Positions 63,172-64,000 of a stretch of DNA of 64,000 nucleotides are shown here, in pieces. Every line of letters begins with the position of its first letter. Positions within the stretch are counted from its first letter, which is position 1. Source of the DNA: Chloroflexota bacterium (lineage in GTDB: Bacteria > Chloroflexota > Anaerolineae > JAAEKA01); NCBI GenBank assembly GCA_034717495.1, contig JAYELL010000091.1:1-64000 (forward strand), given 5' to 3'. The translations under genes and the position numbers were made by a program. The notes beneath the pieces were generated by a model that had not been told where the DNA came from, made no database searches, and was given only the letters and a program-made list of their open reading frames with translations.

Positions 63172-63806
63172 CTTGCCGCCTCCTCCAGCAGTGCCTGGAT
63201 CCGGGAGGAAACCATGTCAAGCGCGACCTGGTTATGGCCACCTTCGGGAATGATGACATTGGCATATCGTTTGCTCGGTTCGACAAATTCCAGGTGCATG
63301 GGTCGAACGGTCTTCTGGTACTGGTCGACCACCGAGTTCAGCGAGCGTCCTCTTTCCTCGATATCACGTATTAGCCGCCGGATGAAGCGAATATCAGGGT
63401 CGGTATCAACATAGATCTTCACATCGAACATGTCGCGCAGTTCGCGTTCGGAGAAAATAAGGATTCCCTCGACCATGATCACCGGTTCAGGCGTAACCAA
63501 ACGAGTCTCGTCGGTACGGACATGTCTACGAAAGTCGTAGACTGGTACGGGAACAGTTTGGCCCTCCCACAGTTGTTTCAGATGCTCGACCAGGAAGGGA
63601 GTCTCCAGGGCGTTGGGATGGTCGAAGTTCAACAGGGCCCGTTCCTCCTGCGGCAGGTTGGAGGCATCGTAGTAATAGGAGTCGTGTTGAATGAAGGCGA
63701 TTCGATTCCATCCTACCTTTTCCAGGATCGCGTGCGCCACGGTTGTTTTGCCGGAACCCGTGCCTCCGGCAACACCGATGATGATAGGTTTGATCTTGTC
63801 GGTCAT
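63168..63806 (-). CDS. udk: Uridine kinase
   Basis: This 212-aa enzyme phosphorylates uridine or cytidine to the monophosphate, feeding UTP and thus UDP-sugar pools. The P-loop GVAGGTGSGKTTVAHAI is at about residues 11-27. HDSYYYD, NFDHPNALETP and the late RRLIRDIEERGRS and QYQKTVRPMH motifs are standard for Udk. ATG 63806 follows GGAGGT by eight bases and overlaps the preceding gene by four bases (ATGA). The open frame continues to 63959, but that part is in the upstream gene. It sits inside the polysaccharide operon. Confidence 0.96.
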   Translation of the reverse strand: MTDKIKPIIIGVAGGTGSGKTTVAHAILEKVGWNRIAFIQHDSYYYDASNLPQEERALLNFDHPNALETPFLVEHLKQLWEGQTVPVPVYDFRRHVRTDETRLVTPEPVIMVEGILIFSERELRDMFDVKIYVDTDPDIRFIRRLIRDIEERGRSLNSVVDQYQKTVRPMHLEFVEPSKRYANVIIPEGGHNQVALDMVSSRIQALLEEAAS

Positions 63807-64000
63807 GATGTAAGACCTCCGCCATAGGTCGCGGCCCAGGCTGCAAACCAACGGGCGGCCTGGCGCCAGGAACGAGATGGATCCAATCCTGCATCCACCC
63901 GCTGGCTGCCTGCCCGTTGGGTCTGAATATGCATGTGAAGTCTTCCCGCCGGCCGCCACAGGCTCAGTAGCAGGCCTGCCAGCACGAGCAGGCAGCTACC
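63803..64000 (-). CDS. C-terminal end of a gene cut by the window edge
   Basis: An open frame enters from beyond 64000 and ends at the TGA of ATGA shared with the uridine kinase start. About 65 residues are visible: a hydrophobic stretch (LLVLAGLLLSLWRPAG) that could be the last membrane helix, then a positively charged tail rich in Arg, Gln and Trp. The tight overlap says it is cotranslated with udk. The family cannot be named from this piece. Confidence 0.6.
   Translation of the reverse strand, partial: GSCLLVLAGLLLSLWRPAGRLHMHIQTQRAGSQRVDAGLDPSRSWRQAARWFAAWAATYGGGLTS

Overview
The window looks like part of a Chloroflexota chromosome, probably class Anaerolineae or a relative and probably from an environmental genome. 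This is an inference from gene content: coenzyme F420 biosynthesis genes, an RNase J, a b6-like quinol:cytochrome oxidoreductase operon, a DUF1786 protein, a membrane ligase with a TPR tail, two families of conserved proteins I associate with this phylum, and no outer-membrane lipopolysaccharide core genes. Base composition is moderately GC-rich. I see no rRNA, tRNA, CRISPR array, insertion sequence or prophage. Coding density is high.

Left part (1-8.2 kb): a G-rich repeat lies at the window edge, followed by a polyprenyl-phosphate sugar transferase, an RNB-domain exoribonuclease, a small thioredoxin-like protein, a HEAT-repeat protein and dnaA. dnaA is flanked by a 780-bp gene-free stretch and by a downstream cluster of DnaA-box-like TGTGGAAAA sites, so a replication origin is plausible here. 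A Nudix-GNAT fusion follows.

8.3-21.7 kb: a DUF1786 protein, an M20 amidohydrolase, an enolase-superfamily epimerase lacking one metal ligand, cofD and a cofC-PPOX fusion run rightwards. They meet cofE and ftsK, which run leftwards. Next come RNase J, a family-4 uracil-DNA glycosylase ending in a perfect clamp-binding motif, a DUF4097 protein and a mazEF-type toxin-antitoxin pair with a palindromic operator.

21.7-46.2 kb: this holds argH, an aldo/keto reductase and argJ; a lone LutA-like Fe-S protein; a multipass membrane protein; a fused NAD(P)HX repair enzyme; and a CcsA/CcmC-like protein divergent from an uncharacterised protein with nucleoside-phosphorylase-like motifs. A YfhO-type membrane protein, the Rieske/cytochrome b/diheme cytochrome c operon, ArfB and a lipoprotein follow. 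valS and a methyltransferase gene lie behind a clear valine T-box riboswitch with a consensus promoter. A double-cyclophilin lipoprotein closes this part.

46.3-64 kb: a cell-surface polysaccharide locus. It has a UDP-sugar dehydrogenase, a polyprenyl-phosphate sugar-1-phosphate transferase, a ligase/polymerase-TPR protein, a Gfo/Idh/MocA oxidoreductase, three GT4 glycosyltransferases, three sulfotransferases, a flippase, a DegT aminotransferase, a hexapeptide acyltransferase and a uridine kinase. The dehydrogenase, oxidoreductase, aminotransferase and acyltransferase match the WbpA-WbpB-WbpE-WbpD route to a UDP-2,3-diacetamido uronic acid. The likely product is a sulfated, uronic-acid-containing glycan assembled on a polyprenyl carrier. 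Promoters seen here often have TTGACA-like and TATAAT-like boxes 17 bp apart or an extended -10, and two of them imply leaderless mRNAs.
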